Shown here piece after piece: positions 24,716-36,458 of a stretch of 64,000 nt of DNA. Source of the stretch: Haemonchus contortus (taxonomy: Eukaryota; Nematoda; Chromadorea; Rhabditida; Trichostrongylidae); the NCBI GenBank assembly GCA_000469685.2, contig LS997562.1, forward strand, positions 23,138,802 to 23,202,801, written 5' to 3'. Position 1 is the stretch's first letter, and each line of letters begins with the position of its first letter. A program made the position numbers and the translations under genes. The notes beneath the pieces were generated by a model that was given only the letters and a program-made list of their open reading frames with translations, had not been told where the DNA came from and searched no databases.

Positions 24716-27700
24716 TGAAGCGACAGCCATATACATAGACGCCTACTAGGGCTGTTTCGCGCTCATGGCATACGAAAGATTATGTACAGCTCAGAGCAGA
24801 CAGTTTACCAGTTCAATCAGAGCGATTCGATTAGGCATTTCAGGAACTCCATTCTCCTAGAGGAACTATTTCTCTTATTTCCTCCATAAAATGATTGTGG
24901 CTTGTGAAAGACCACCCAAAGTCGTCCTTCTAAGCATCTGTTAAGAAGCTTAGCCAAACAAGAGACCTGGGTGAGCAGCGTCGTTTCTTCTGCTCACATC
25001 GTTTTTACGATTTCATGTTATAAAGTTGTTCTTCATCATGCACAAATTCCTCGTTTCACAGCAAATTCCTTCCCTCCTTTTGTAAAAAGAGCTTTTTGAA
25101 GAGGTTCATTGAAGATTTTTTGTTATTGTAGCAATTTGTTATTATCTATTCCAATTTAGTAAGTCGTAGAACTGAAACTGATAATAAAAAGTTATCGTAC
25201 CATGGTGAACATATACATGTTACCCGTACTAAATACGGCGCTCGGGAATTAGTTGTTGGCCCAATAAGCTTGCCCACACTGCCTCCTCCTCCACCGATAG
25301 CGCGGATTGCTGTCGATCCGGGTGAATTCGGATGGAACAGATAGTTCCAAATGATGTACATGGCATTCAGGACTTTGAGTGCCCAAAGGGACATTTGGGA
25401 CACCATCGCACACGAAAGGAGCGTGAATGATTACATAGGAGCTTCTCCGTTTGGTTCGAATTAGAAACTAAGAGCTTGAGATATCACAACTGACCGCACC
25501 ATCAGTTACTGATTGCTAAGGAAAGGACACACCGAAGTTTCGAATTTCTTGGTCTCGAATAGTCTCGCCAAAAGTAATACACCTAATAGTCTCGCCAAAA
25601 GTAATACATCTTTTAGGAATATTAGAATCATCCCTCTAGGCAAATGTTGGGTCACATAGCCATAACAGAGTTCTGTTGAGTAGATTGTTTTTCGTTCATA
25701 CTCCTTATGCTGTTTTCTACATTTGATACTTGAAAATTTATATCCATTTATCAAATCCTAAGCAGACGTGTACAACAGCACAGGGCGTTCCCGCAGGAAC
25801 TGAACTAATGAGCTCTACACCTTCGTTGGTTTCCTTTTTCCCAGCCTAAGGCTGTTTTTATTGAGCACAAAATCGTTCTTTTACTAGAAACCTCACCTAT
25901 CTAGAAAAAAATTTGAATTATATTATTATGCATTTTACTTTTGTGTAAGCAATTCGTGTTCTCCAGAATTACTATCAGTAGATTCCAGGGCTGAAATCTA
26001 TCGTCGAGATAATTTGTGCGTGATGGACACTGATGTTTCACCCGCAGTAAATGCGGAGCGTGGGAATAATCTGTGCACTGAAGAAGACCAAAAGTTATCT
26101 GGCAGCCTCCAATTCCAACAGTAATCTGAGGTTGATCACTTCAGGCGAGTTTGGAATTGAGACAATGTTTCCAAACGCGGCTAAGGCATCCAGGACTGAG
26201 AGTGCCAAAGGGTGCTCTGTCACGTTTTGGGAGACAATGCTTCATGAAACTAGTGGGTGGAGGTCTGCTGTTTGAGAAGTTTTGTGTTTGTGATCTCAAT
26301 ACTTGTATAGAAAAGGAAGGGCTGGAGTCATAGTCATCGAATTCGTAATTGAATGCTAAGGAAAGAAGAAGCAGAATTTTGACTATATTCAACAATTTAG
26401 CATGTTGTGTAGGGTAGGGGAGGGGGACTAGGGCCGTTTTAGTAATTTCTTTGATTTGTAAATCTCTGATCAAGATTTCGATAGTCTAGGATGGTAGAAA
26501 GATATTGGTCTTTCTACTGTAATAAAAAGCTGTAGCTGTAGGAACAATTCTCTCGATACTTCCAGTCAGTGTAGGTAAATTTACAATGTTTACGAGGTTT
26601 TTATTGAGCACGAACTTGTATTTTTGATACGAACCTCACCTATCTGTAAAAAAAAGTTTTTAAAGAAAATTATTGGGCATTTTCTTTCTGTTCAAGCATT
26701 TTGCATTCCCCAACTATCAATAGGATCTAGGGCTGAAATCTATCGTAAAGATAATTAGTGCATGATGAACACTGATATTTCACCCGCAGTAAATGCGGGG
26801 CATGGGATAATCCGTACGCTACGAAGGACCGTAGTTGTCTGGGAGCAGCCAATTCCAAGGTGCCAAAGGGTGTTCGTAGCGTGTGGGACACAACTGCTCG
26901 TGAAAGTAAAGGGTGGAAGGGTCATGTTTGGAGAGATCTGCACCTGCAATGGCGAAAGTGTAAGTAGCAAAAGGTCTTGAGTCATCACTGTCGAACATTC
27001 AGTAAACAACAAGGGAAAGGGGAACGCAATGTATTTCTTCTATACTTCACTAACCTTCTAAACTTCGATTGTCTGACATGGATTGGTCTTGTTGTTGTTT
27101 AAAAACAGATTGTAGCAGTAGGAACAATGCCTTCGATACTTGACTCAGTTGTAGACCAACTCATAATGGTTCCGAAGCCCTTCTAGTGCAAAAACTCGTA
27201 CTTTCGTTCGAACCACACTTATTTGCGACAAGAATTTCTTGAAGAATTGGAAAGTTGCTAGCAAAAAGCTTCAAAGCTGGAATTCATAATGAAGGTAAAT
27301 ATTGCATGATAAACACTGGGATTACACCCGCAGTAAATGCGGGCCTAGAGGATGATCCGTCCCATGAACATGATTGCACTCGTGCGGTTCCCCAATTCCA
27401 AAGACAGGTCCGATTTCTTTCAACTCGGGTGACTTTGGAATTGAAACATAGTTTCCAAGCGGATTCTGGCATCCAGGGCTGGTGCCAGAATAGGACAGGG
27501 CCGAAGGGCGCTGTTAACGTTTCGAACACAATCCCCCATGAAAATAATGGAGGATGGGTGTTTGAGGAGTTCTGAACTTGTAATGGCAAAAGTAAACGAA
27601 ACAAAAGGCTTTGCGTCGTCAGTGTCGAACTTTAGTAAACAACAAGGAAAGGGAGGTCGCAATGGGATTGTTCTATGACTCCGTAACGTAGACATTAAGG

Positions 27701-28195
27701 GTCGGAAATGCAGCAATAATGGTGGTAATTTCTTTGATTTCTCACTGAAGAAAATTCAAGTGCCCAGGATGGTAGGAAGGCGTCGGTATTGTTGACTTTG
27801 GTAATAAACAGTAAGAGCGGGAACAGCTCCTTTGTGCTTGAATCAGTGTCAATCAATAATAGTGTTCCCGAAGTCTTCATTGAGCACAAACTCGTACTTT
27901 TACTGCGTACAACTACTAGCGATACCTACATGTTCGTTATGGCAATGATGAACATACCTACATGTAGTTATGGCATGGTGAACAATGGTCTTCTACCCGC
28001 AGTGAATGCGGGCCCAGCAATCAGTTGTTCGCTCAACTTCCGACCAAACGGGTCCCTCCTGTTCTAACAAAGACTCGGTTCCATTAAACTAGGGTAAGCT
28101 TGGCGGGAACACAACATTTGTCAAACATCTGCCTGCTTCCAGGACTTGAGGTGACGAAGGGTGCTTTTAGCGTTTGGGACACAATTCCGCATGAA

Positions 28196-29359
28196 GGGAA
28201 TGTATAGAGATGCCTACCTAATGTATAGGGATGGATGCCTTGGGAATTCATTTTAGTGGTCAGCTGTGGAAAATGATACAAAGGAGTAAGGAATGGGCAG
28301 AAACTGTGGGGCTCGTAGCTGAGTAGAGAGAAAAAAAGGAAGAGGAAAAAGGGTTTTCCCACACACTCTCGATAGCTGACCATCACTGATTAAACGTTTG
28401 ATTGTTTAGAAGGGTAGAAAAGTGCTGCTCCTGCTGACTGTAACTTCAAACTGCAGCAGTAGAAGTAGATCTCTCGATGTTCAAAACATTGGTATGTCAA
28501 CAATGGCTTACCCATTCAGCAGAACGAGTCCCTCTCTACCATCTCAAACAGTCAAATGCTCAACCCCTTAAGTAGGGAATTTTGACGCTGAGGTCTTCCA
28601 GGCCTCCTATACCTCCACTAGTTCCTCAGAGTGACGTTTTGAATGCCATATGGCCTATACAATGACCTTTGATGGTCAGCTGATACCCATGTTGAAGCTT
28701 TATTCTCTCAGACCTATGTCTGGTAACAACTAACAGACCCTGGAGGGACAGAAGCCTTTCTCGACACAGGCGCGTATTGAGCCACGCTTCGATCCAAAGA
28801 TCATTAAGCTATAGTACACGCAACTTACTCAAACAGTGTTAGTGGGGTTAGGAAAGAGCTGGCCGGCGTGTGGAATATTAAGCTCATTCTTCAAGACAGC
28901 GGTTGCAAAACTTTGCCAAACTAGAGGCTGGTGAAGTGTGTAATTGCTCCTGCTAACACCGTTTCCAGAATTTTTTGTTATAAAATAGTTCTTTACTGAG
29001 CACAAGCTTCTGCTTTTGCAATGAAATCCTTTTTTTGCCGGAAAAAACTTTTTGAGAGATTTGTCGAAGGATTCCTCCGCCATTAGAGCAATTTTCATCG
29101 ATTCTGTGCGACATAGAATTGAAATTTATCGTAAATAGAAGTTACCATATGGTCAACAACTCGATTCCACCCATAGCAATTACGGAGCGCAGGAAGGGGT
29201 CGTTCACCTAACATTGACAACGCTGTGATCCTATTTGCCATCCTCCGATAACTCGGCTTGACATTGGCCCGGGTGAATTCGGCAGGAACATACAGGTACC
29301 AAACAGAGGCTACATCCTGGCTGTGAGTGCCATAGGGTGTTCAGTGTGTTTGGAACATA
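28196..29359 (+). repeat. Segmental duplication, left copy
   Basis: Near-identical to 45299-46341 over about 1.1 kb with small indels: GGAAAATGATACAAAG, CCTATACAATGACCTTTGAT, GCCAAACTAG, and one array unit at 29170/46162. The two copies lie on opposite sides of the BEL/Pao insertion. Confidence 0.8.
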
Positions 29360-29761
29360 CCCTAAAATCCCATAGATAAGAGCGGGTGAACCTACCGGTG
29401 AAAAATGAATTGGAAAAAATCGAAATTGAATGCAGTCACCCATCTAACTTGATGGATGGGTAAATTAAACCTCGAGGAAGAAGTTAAGAAGAAGCTCCGC
29501 CCTTCAACTCTAAACCCCGCCCACTTAATAAACAATTCATATAAAAAAACGGCGATCCGTAAAAATCGCTATTTTTCTATATGAATTGTTTATTAAGTGG
29601 GCGGGGTTTATAGTTGAAGGGCGGAGCTTCTTCTTAACTTCTTCCTCGAGGTTTAATTTACCCATCCATCAAGTTAGATGGGTGACTGCATTCAATTTCG
29701 ATTTTTTCCAATTCATTTTTCACCGGTAGGTTCACCCGCTCTTATCTATGGGATTTTAGGG
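29360..29761. mobile_element. 402-bp foldback element with 185-bp arms
   Basis: Left arm 29360-29544 and right arm 29577-29761 are almost perfect reverse complements around a 33-nt loop. Ends CCCTAAAATCCC / GGGATTTTAGGG are flanked by TA on both sides. The paralogous site at 46341 (GTTTGGAACATAATTTCATA) is uninterrupted and shows one TA, so this is a clean insertion with a TA duplication. No coding capacity. Confidence 0.93.
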
Positions 29762-30955
29762 TAATTTCATTCAGTAGAGGAATGTCCTAGGATCCCTTTC
29801 GAGCAGTTCTGCATCTGTGATGGTGGCTGTATACATAAAAGCAAAGGGGTGGAGTCACACAAATCGAACTTCTAATTGAGGTGCAGGGAAATAAGCGTTC
29901 CTACTCGTTAAGATGCAGTAATGGCGACTTCTTAGATTTGTAACTCACTGGTCGAACATTCGATTGTATGGAATGTTAAAAATAGATGGATCTCGTTGTC
30001 TCTAGAAACAAGCTGTAGCAGTAGAATCAGTTCCTTCCATTCTTGAACCACTGGTGGGTCACCTTTCAATGACCTACAATCAGAAGAAGTTATGTGGAGA
30101 TTCCACGACAGAAGAGGCCCAGTAGAAAGGTTATAGGTTAGCAAAGTCATCAGGTATGTCCATTGACGTTTACAGCCCAACCCCTTCCGTCCCCGACTAG
30201 AAAGCTGTGTGGCGTCCCAGGGTATATAATTCAGCTGGCTCATCATTCAGGAATGTCCTAGGATCCTTTTTGGGATCCTTTTTTTAAATTTATGCCTGCC
30301 TGCTCCAGATTATTCCTAAACGTCGGATTTCAGATTAGGCAGTCGCTTTAGCTCGTCTTCCTACACCCGACATCAACGGATACAGTTAAGGACTCGCTAT
30401 GCAAGTTTTGTAATGATTCTATTGATCTTTTTTCGCTGAAGTACTCTCAGAACGATGATGAAGATCCAATTGGGGAAGTGAAGTCAGGTTTTCCAAGAAC
30501 TCCACATGCCTTAAGAATCCGTGCCCTTTTGCTGAGCCGGACAGAAGCATTGAATGACCATGTGCCTTATGGAGTGAAGAGAGACCGCTTTTTTTAGAAA
30601 TACTAAACCTCATCCTGCTAGGCAGCTGTCGAATCGCGTAGAAATATTAGGGAGTTGGAGAGCACATTCTTCTTCATTCATACTCCTTATGCTGTGTTTT
30701 CCAAGTAAACTTAATGGTTAGAAGCTCATACCCACTCATCAGATACTGAGCAGACGTGTCGATCTAACAGTGTAAAACCAAAAAGACGAAAGTCCCACTA
30801 GCCACACCCACTCTTACTGGAACACTCCAAAGAAATTGAATTGAACTATACAGTCGTTGTTTTTTTTTCTCAGCACAGAGTTGCTTTTAGTGAGCACAAC
30901 GAATCTACTACGAATTTACTACGAATCTTACCTGATCAAACAAAATATTTATATA

Positions 30956-31786
30956 AACTATACCGATATTATAGCCGCTATATCTAGTATAGTCGTTTAA
31001 GTTCTTCGTCACAGTATTTGCCATACAGCGATCGAATACCAGAGCTTTATTGCGTCAAGGAGAGAAAACCTCAAACTTGGGTAATTAAACTATGAACACA
31101 TGAAAGATACATGCGAAAGGCAAGGGTTATCATATATACGAAAGGCACAACTTATTGAGAATATGGCTTACGAGATTCATACATGCGAGATTGATACGAG
31201 ATGCAAATATAAAGCTAAATGAAGGCGTAGTGATATAAATGAACATTCCTTAAGCGTGATATATAAGAAGCAAATTAGGAAGCAGAATAAAAGGCGTAAG
31301 AGAAGCGTCAAAACCTCGGAGGCAACTGGCCTCGGCCTTTGTTCGGCCGAGCTTATATAGGCGAGGTTTATATTGAGTCCCGCACACTGGGAATGTGGCC
31401 TTTTGTGAGAAGTTTGGGAAAGGTTAGATCGAGATGAGAAAGTTGGGATGAAAGGATGTGAAAGTTGAGATAAGAGAATGTTTATAATGCGTCGACTCGA
31501 TGTGCCAGGGTTGTGATGGGAATCGTGATACAATAGCATTGAAGAAGCTAAGGTCATGGGAGACATGGCCGATGACTGACGAATTGACTGGACCATGGCA
31601 GCTCTTTTGTTTGACTCGTAGTTGCACTTGTATAGTCCTCAGCCAGCTGCGAGACGACATTGTGCCATATTCTCACCCTGTATGGTCTGGTAACTGGAAT
31701 CAAGTCACTTTTCATGCGTTATGAGTCATGTTCAAGTTTGATTGAATTAATGAGAAAATTATCGAAGATCGCGTATTACCGCGATA
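30956..31786 (-). repeat. 3' LTR (831 bp)
   Basis: Nearly identical to 41656-42489 apart from scattered substitutions and small indels. On the sense strand it runs TATCGCGGTAATACGCG to GGTATAGTT. It holds an SL1-like sequence at 31070-31091 and AATAAA at 31046-31051. Confidence 0.92.
31070..31091 (-). promoter_or_regulatory. SL1-like sequence in the 3' LTR, sense orientation
   Basis: The minus strand matches 21 of 22 bases of nematode SL1 (TTTAATTACCCAAGTTTGAG plus one of the two leading G), followed directly by GT. AATAAA comes about 19 nt later. The comparison uses the established SL1 sequence; function is inference. Confidence 0.75.
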
Positions 31787-31812
31787 TTCCCGGCGGCGCC
31801 GATGACCGGGAA

Positions 31813-33460
31813 TCAGTACTGGCGCCGAAGTTCCGTCAGATAGTTCTTGAATGCGTGTGAGTGATGTTCCTCCTGCCTTTGCTCCTCTACCAATTTGGCG
31901 TGGGTTTGCAACGCCTGATCCGGCAATTCGCAGAGCGCGGAATTGTGACCTTCCCTTTTGCAGTAAAAGCATTTGGCATGGAACATGCGGCACGTGGAAT
32001 TCCCAGGACATTGTCCCAGGCAGCAACCGCATCTCTTCTGATGTTGTACGAATGTGCGTCTTTCCTCAACCGATCTCACATGGGTGCATGCGTCCGCTTG
32101 ATGAGAGCCTGTTGCTTGGCAGAAGGCACATTTGATCGGCGGGTGTCGCAGAGCTACCGATCTTGGGAGTCCGCCGCCACGGCGTCGCAGGGGGCACGTT
32201 GGAAGGCCCTTCATGCCCTCTATAAAGCTGGCTAGCAGCCTTGCCGCTCTACGCTGCTCGCGTAGCTCTGTTTCTATGACGTGCCTTGGACGTTGTTCTG
32301 GACCAACTTTTTCCGGTTCATTTTTTATTTGAACCACGCGCGGGGTTCTTCGTCACTCATGTCATCTTCGTCTGAGTCTTCCTCGTCTGATTTTTCACTC
32401 TCGAGCTCTTGTTCCTCGTCCTCCTCTTCACGATGTTCCACGGGCAGGTCCTGTTCGCGTCGTTGTTGTTGCGCGGAAGCGCTCCTCCCGGGCTGGCTTG
32501 CGAGCTTTTCAACGATTCTTTGTATTCTCGTAAGTGCGTTTTTTACTTCGTCGTGAAATAAGAGGTCTTTTCTAACTCTTCCAACTGAAGTGATTCGCGG
32601 AAATCTGATAAATTCGCGGTGTAGCTTTCGAGAGTAGTCATCAGCTGTTCTATTACCATTTTGACCCTGTCGGGGTTGGTTGACACGAGTTCCTTCCCAT
32701 TGAAAAATGGTCGAGCCATCCACTCGTCCCAAAGCTCCTTTGTGATCGCTCCAGTGGCGAAAAAAAGTGGAGGTAAGGTCAGTAATGTGACCAAGTGAAG
32801 TTTGGAGGTCGTCAGGAGTATGCGTATGTTTTCGATTTTTAGTAAAATAATCGAAATGCGATGTGCTGGGTAACGGAACTTCTCCCCTATCGCGGCATTC
32901 TCCCTTGCGGCATGCGGCAAATGCCACTGCAGTTACCGTACACACCCCGCCTCCCGAAAATCGATAGGTCGCGATATTTTTCCTTGAATGGCTTGCTTTT
33001 TCATTGGATTTTATCGTTTTTTCTTCTGTTTGTTTTTAGTTTTCATATTTATTGGACTTGTTTAATTGAAATGACTCCTCCTATATAAACGACGATCAGG
33101 ACCGCATTGGAATCGAAAAGAGCGACCAGCCAATTCAAATAATTAAAAGGACTCCCTACCTCACAAATTGCGCGCTCCATCGCAATCCTGCGATAGGCAG
33201 CGGATGCGACGGGTGCGACGCCGTGTTAGGGGAGAAGTTCCCGGACCCCGATGTGCTCTGCAATCCGGCGACGTTTGCGATCGGCTTATAAGTTGGATTT
33301 GTCTGAGTATGGAGATGACTGTTCTGGAGCATCTGTCGACCTCCAAATATTCGTTAACGATGCTCGAATGCACTTCGTGCGGTGGTGGAAGCGGGATGGC
33401 GTCGCGCAGTCTCTGCAACTGTTCTTTGGTTTCTTGGAGTTCTTGCTGGAGTTGTTCCAT
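31813..33460 (-). pseudogene. Post-env ORF3 with Gag-like zinc-finger module, broken and MITE-interrupted
   Basis: Starts MEQLQQELQETKEQLQ (coiled coil), four bases after a TTTCAG acceptor (33464-33469). The MITE at 32868-33249 interrupts it; MITE plus one duplication is 390 bp, so the frame is unchanged across it. The middle has WDEWMARPFFNG and a Glu/Asp-rich block, with frameshifts near 32560 and 32330. The last part has CAFCQATGSHQADAC, SVEERR, RCGCC and CFYCKREGHNSALC. This repeats the order of the Gag zinc region, including the EERR spacer and RC..C pair. It ends 26 bp before the 3' LTR. Likely a nucleic-acid-binding accessory or second Gag; function unproven. Confidence 0.75.
32868..33249. 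mobile_element. hAT-type MITE family A, copy 2 (382 bp), inside ORF3
   Basis: Same element as 13840-14218 in reverse orientation, flanked by the perfect 8-bp duplication GATGTGCT (32860-32867 and 33250-33257). It entered after the retroelement acquired ORF3. Confidence 0.92.
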
Positions 33461-33676
33461 TATCTGAAATTAATGGGTTGCTTTTTTTGTTTTTGATAGG
33501 GCGTCTCTTCCGTCGGCCTGTACATTCAAGAGTTTTCGGAGTATGGGCACATGAGTATATACATATGTACATTTTTTTTGTGACAATTTTCTAAAACGGT
33601 GGGTCGACCGTTCTAAGTATTTTTCTTATATTTAGTTTGCTTGCTCCTGCAGTTTTATAAGGGCGCATACCATCAT

Positions 33677-36139
33677 TCAAACTGCGCGTGGTGGAATACA
33701 AGTGATTATCCACAGAAGCCGGAAGATTGTTTTAAGGACGCCTATCCCGAGAGTACTTCCATATAGATAGATCAATCCGAGAACCAGTGCAGATGCAATT
33801 AGCACGATGATGAAGGTTTTATACCAGGTCAAGAAGATGTCCATTATATGGCCAAAATCCGGCCATTCGAACTCGTTGAAGATGGTGCTGTTCGACTTCA
33901 ATGATGTCAGATCCGGGTAATGGAAGGTATTGATATATTTGAGTGTTCCCCTCAGTGCAAACTCATTCTTTGTTTGGCCACATGAAATTGTGCAGTGTAT
34001 GAGTTGTCGGGCTGAGTCAAGGTGAAGTCGTAATTCTGATTCTGGCCCGTGTGGAGCACAGGGAATCACGAATGTGTGTGAGGCGCATAGCACCTCGCCG
34101 AAGAGTTCCTTTGATGAGACGCATCGAAATTTTGAAGTTGCTCCACCTGCACAGTGGTAGCATCCCTGAAGTAAGCTATCTTCCACCAAGCAATCGCCGT
34201 CTCCTTGTTCTATGACTGTTGTGTCCCATGTTTGGTGGAGTTCAACAATGATTTCTGATGACACCATGTGGGGTATTTTGGCAACTAATGACGTATTCTG
34301 TTGATATCGAAGCTCCCAAAAGGGTGTCTTTTTCGGTATTTCGAGCTGGAGTTGGTCGAATTCTTTGGTGATATCTGGTGTTGTACATTGACAGGATATC
34401 TTGAATTCAGCCGGGGCGCAGTTACAGTCATCGGCTAGAATGCACTTCATTCGTTCTGCTTTCTCTCGTGATTTGCAGAGCAAATTTGGAGAAAAGGCAC
34501 ATGTCCATATTGCAGTATCTTGCCCATCGGTAAAGAACGTTCTGCTTAATGCTGGTGTTGGCGGTAGCGATAAGGAGGTCATTGTTATTTGAAGGGACGG
34601 TAAGGTGATTGGCATATTAGGTAATAGTTGCACGACGTAGCTTTCTCTTCCGAATTTGGCGCTGATGTCCTCTATGGTGATTTCAAACATGGTCTTCTCG
34701 CGCCATCGCATACATCGGAATATCTCGAAAACTTTGTTGTCCGTTGGAGTGGCAAAAATCCTATAAAATAGACAACCGGAGCTGGGATAAAAACAGTCGC
34801 AGCCGAATCCACCGCAGGACTCAAAACATCCAGTTCGCCCTGGAAAGTGGTTTCCGCGTTTCAGCTCTGCAATGGTGCTGGAGCTGTTGCTACCTACGCA
34901 CTTTTCTCCCTTACAGGAGCCCATCCGTGGGCATCGCTCACTGTCCGTCACGTTCAAGTGAATGGAGCGTGTGAAATATAGTGTCTCCTGGTCACAGCGG
35001 AGATACAGTCCTTTCCAGCGTATTATTATATTGAGCACCAGTGTCGAGTTTCTCACGAGTCGTAGACATGCTTGTTGTCGAAAGCTGTTGATTTTCAATA
35101 CTTCCAACAATGAAGTTTTGCATATCTCTTTGCCGTTTTCTTGTGTGCACGTGGTGAGACTTTGTTCGAGAACGTTCACGTGTTGGCAACTGCGGGTGGT
35201 CTGAACCAGGTACAGGAGAGCGAGAGCTGTAGCTAGGGCTGAAGTCATGCGGGTGCCATTCCTCCCACTCGTTCGTCGCCGTCGCAATACTCGAATACAG
35301 CAGTATATCGTCTTTGCCAGAATGACAGTTAGCTTTAGGATAATACCGCCGGCGATACGTATGGGTTTTCCAATTGTTACAGGAACATAAAGACAGGCGT
35401 AGGTGAGGGCTATGATGCCGTAGAGGCATAATGTGAATGTCAGGATTGCGCCTAGTGGCCAGCATTCCGGATTGAGCAGAATTGACAAGCAGATGTTGCA
35501 GTCGATGTTGCTGCAAAAATCCAAGCCTTTACATCGTGTTTCCATTGTCGCCAAGTGGTTTTCAACGTTCCACTTGACGAGAACTCTGTAGTCTATTATG
35601 GTGATATCCAATGGAAATTTGATAAGTAGCGGAGCGGTATCCATATTTCGGACTTCGCAGAGACGTTCAGCGCAAATTTCGAAGGCCTGTCCTTGTTGTG
35701 CATGAACCATAACTCCCTTGTCGCCACATGAGACGTGCATTCCTTTCGTGGAGTTGCCATGAGCAATGTTCAGAAGGTTCAGAATCATTATATAAAACAG
35801 GAACCATACCCCTCTTGTCGTCCTTGTGCTTATTGCGGTGGTTGCATTGTGAACGTGGCGTGTTGCCTTTCTTTCCCTCAGATTGTAGTTTTGAGTGCGA
35901 GGGGGCTGTTGTGGAGCAGGTTGCTCTGGTGGCGCTTCCTTTTGTTTTGATATGCTCGCTTCCTGTTCGGAATCTTGAAGTTCCAGTGGGATGAGTAAGT
36001 TGACTGGACGACGGATTTTCCTCCTGGTGGCGGTTATTAATTCGACTTCTCGTATGGCTCCATCGGTGCCCTGACGTAGTCCTGTGATACGAGCCATTTT
36101 CCAATCATTTCTAGGAAGCAGTGGGTCGCTTACTAACAC
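33677..36139 (-). CDS. env: Integrase C-terminal tail fused in frame to envelope polyprotein (820 aa)
   Basis: Residues 1-55 are the BEL integrase tail (DWKMARI, DGAIREVEL, RRPVNLLIPLE). A signal-like hydrophobic stretch (about 111-128) starts an envelope. A short Cys-bearing Gn-like ectodomain follows, then hydrophobic segments at about 229-256 and 263-283, RRRR at 286-289 and a second signal-like stretch at about 298-313. A Cys-rich Gc-like part comes next (CGGFGCDCF near 442-450, typical of phlebovirus G2-like env in nematode BEL elements), with a C-terminal membrane anchor near 775-795. The whole frame is open although upstream pol is broken. Env is probably made from a spliced RNA; the real start is not certain. 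Confidence 0.86.
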   Translation of the reverse strand: MLVSDPLLPRNDWKMARITGLRQGTDGAIREVELITATRRKIRRPVNLLIPLELQDSEQEASISKQKEAPPEQPAPQQPPRTQNYNLRERKATRHVHNATTAISTRTTRGVWFLFYIMILNLLNIAHGNSTKGMHVSCGDKGVMVHAQQGQAFEICAERLCEVRNMDTAPLLIKFPLDITIIDYRVLVKWNVENHLATMETRCKGLDFCSNIDCNICLSILLNPECWPLGAILTFTLCLYGIIALTYACLYVPVTIGKPIRIAGGIILKLTVILAKTIYCCIRVLRRRRTSGRNGTRMTSALATALALLYLVQTTRSCQHVNVLEQSLTTCTQENGKEICKTSLLEVLKINSFRQQACLRLVRNSTLVLNIIIRWKGLYLRCDQETLYFTRSIHLNVTDSERCPRMGSCKGEKCVGSNSSSTIAELKRGNHFPGRTGCFESCGGFGCDCFYPSSGCLFYRIFATPTDNKVFEIFRCMRWREKTMFEITIEDISAKFGRESYVVQLLPNMPITLPSLQITMTSLSLPPTPALSRTFFTDGQDTAIWTCAFSPNLLCKSREKAERMKCILADDCNCAPAEFKISCQCTTPDITKEFDQLQLEIPKKTPFWELRYQQNTSLVAKIPHMVSSEIIVELHQTWDTTVIEQGDGDCLVEDSLLQGCYHCAGGATSKFRCVSSKELFGEVLCASHTFVIPCAPHGPESELRLHLDSARQLIHCTISCGQTKNEFALRGTLKYINTFHYPDLTSLKSNSTIFNEFEWPDFGHIMDIFLTWYKTFIIVLIASALVLGLIYLYGSTLGIGVLKTIFRLLWIITCIPPRAV

Positions 36140-36458
36140 TACATCTCCTAGGGATGGCGTGAAGCCGCCATGACGTTGATTTATGATTTTTCTTATGGGA
36201 TTCTCGAAGAGATATCAAATATTGCTGTTGCCAAATCGTCCAAAAGCGTTCGATCCTTCGGCGTGACGAATTCAGGGCTTCCAGTGCTTGTTGTCGAGTT
36301 TGGATCCCATGAAGACTGTCCGGAGGAAGATAGTCCGGATCTTGTGTTTCCGATTCAGTGTTACCTAATGTGATGCTGAGGTTCAGATCACGTTGAAGAA
36401 AATCGATCGGGCGCAGCGACGTAAATTCTTCTTGTACGGCGCTCTGATACGTGAGGGG

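Larger units (their letters stand above)
16970..30900 (+). repeat. Diverged co-oriented structured-repeat array, left block
   Basis: Successive units of roughly 0.6-1 kb share an ordered set of motifs: TTGAGCACAAACTCG, GCTGAAATCTATCGTAAAGA, GATGAACACTGATATTTCAC, a hairpin CCCGCA-GTAAA-TGCGGG, a second hairpin of the type CAATTCCAA...TTTGGAATTG, then CATCCAGGACTGAGAGTGCC and AAAGGGTG, GTTTGGGACACA. First-hairpin sites here are 17037 (poor), 20078, 22143, 23197, 25223, 26041, 26783, 27327, 27996 and 29170. All are on the plus strand. A second subtype (20078, 25223, 29170) has CCCGTA...TACGGG and a different second hairpin. I see no conserved protein frame. Many mobile elements are nested in it. 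Confidence 0.75.

Noticed and set aside
26783..26812. Helitron 3' end (hairpin followed by CTAG in some units)
   Set aside because: Homology between units continues past the CTAG and many units lack it.
26760..26900. C/D-box snoRNA in array units (GTGATGA ... CTGA strings)
   Set aside because: The box-like strings are present but I see no terminal stem or constant spacing, and the strings vary between units.
26755..27604. Several 85-106-codon frames on the minus strand recurring across array units
   Set aside because: They recur only because the DNA is repeated; their frames differ between units and show no conserved protein pattern.
29645..29665. SL1-like GGTTTAATTTACCC in the foldback arm
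   Set aside because: Only about 13 bases with an insertion, and the rest does not match; likely chance.
30300..30420. tRNA gene
   Set aside because: No cloverleaf with both internal promoter boxes found here or elsewhere in the window apart from the SINE-like copies.
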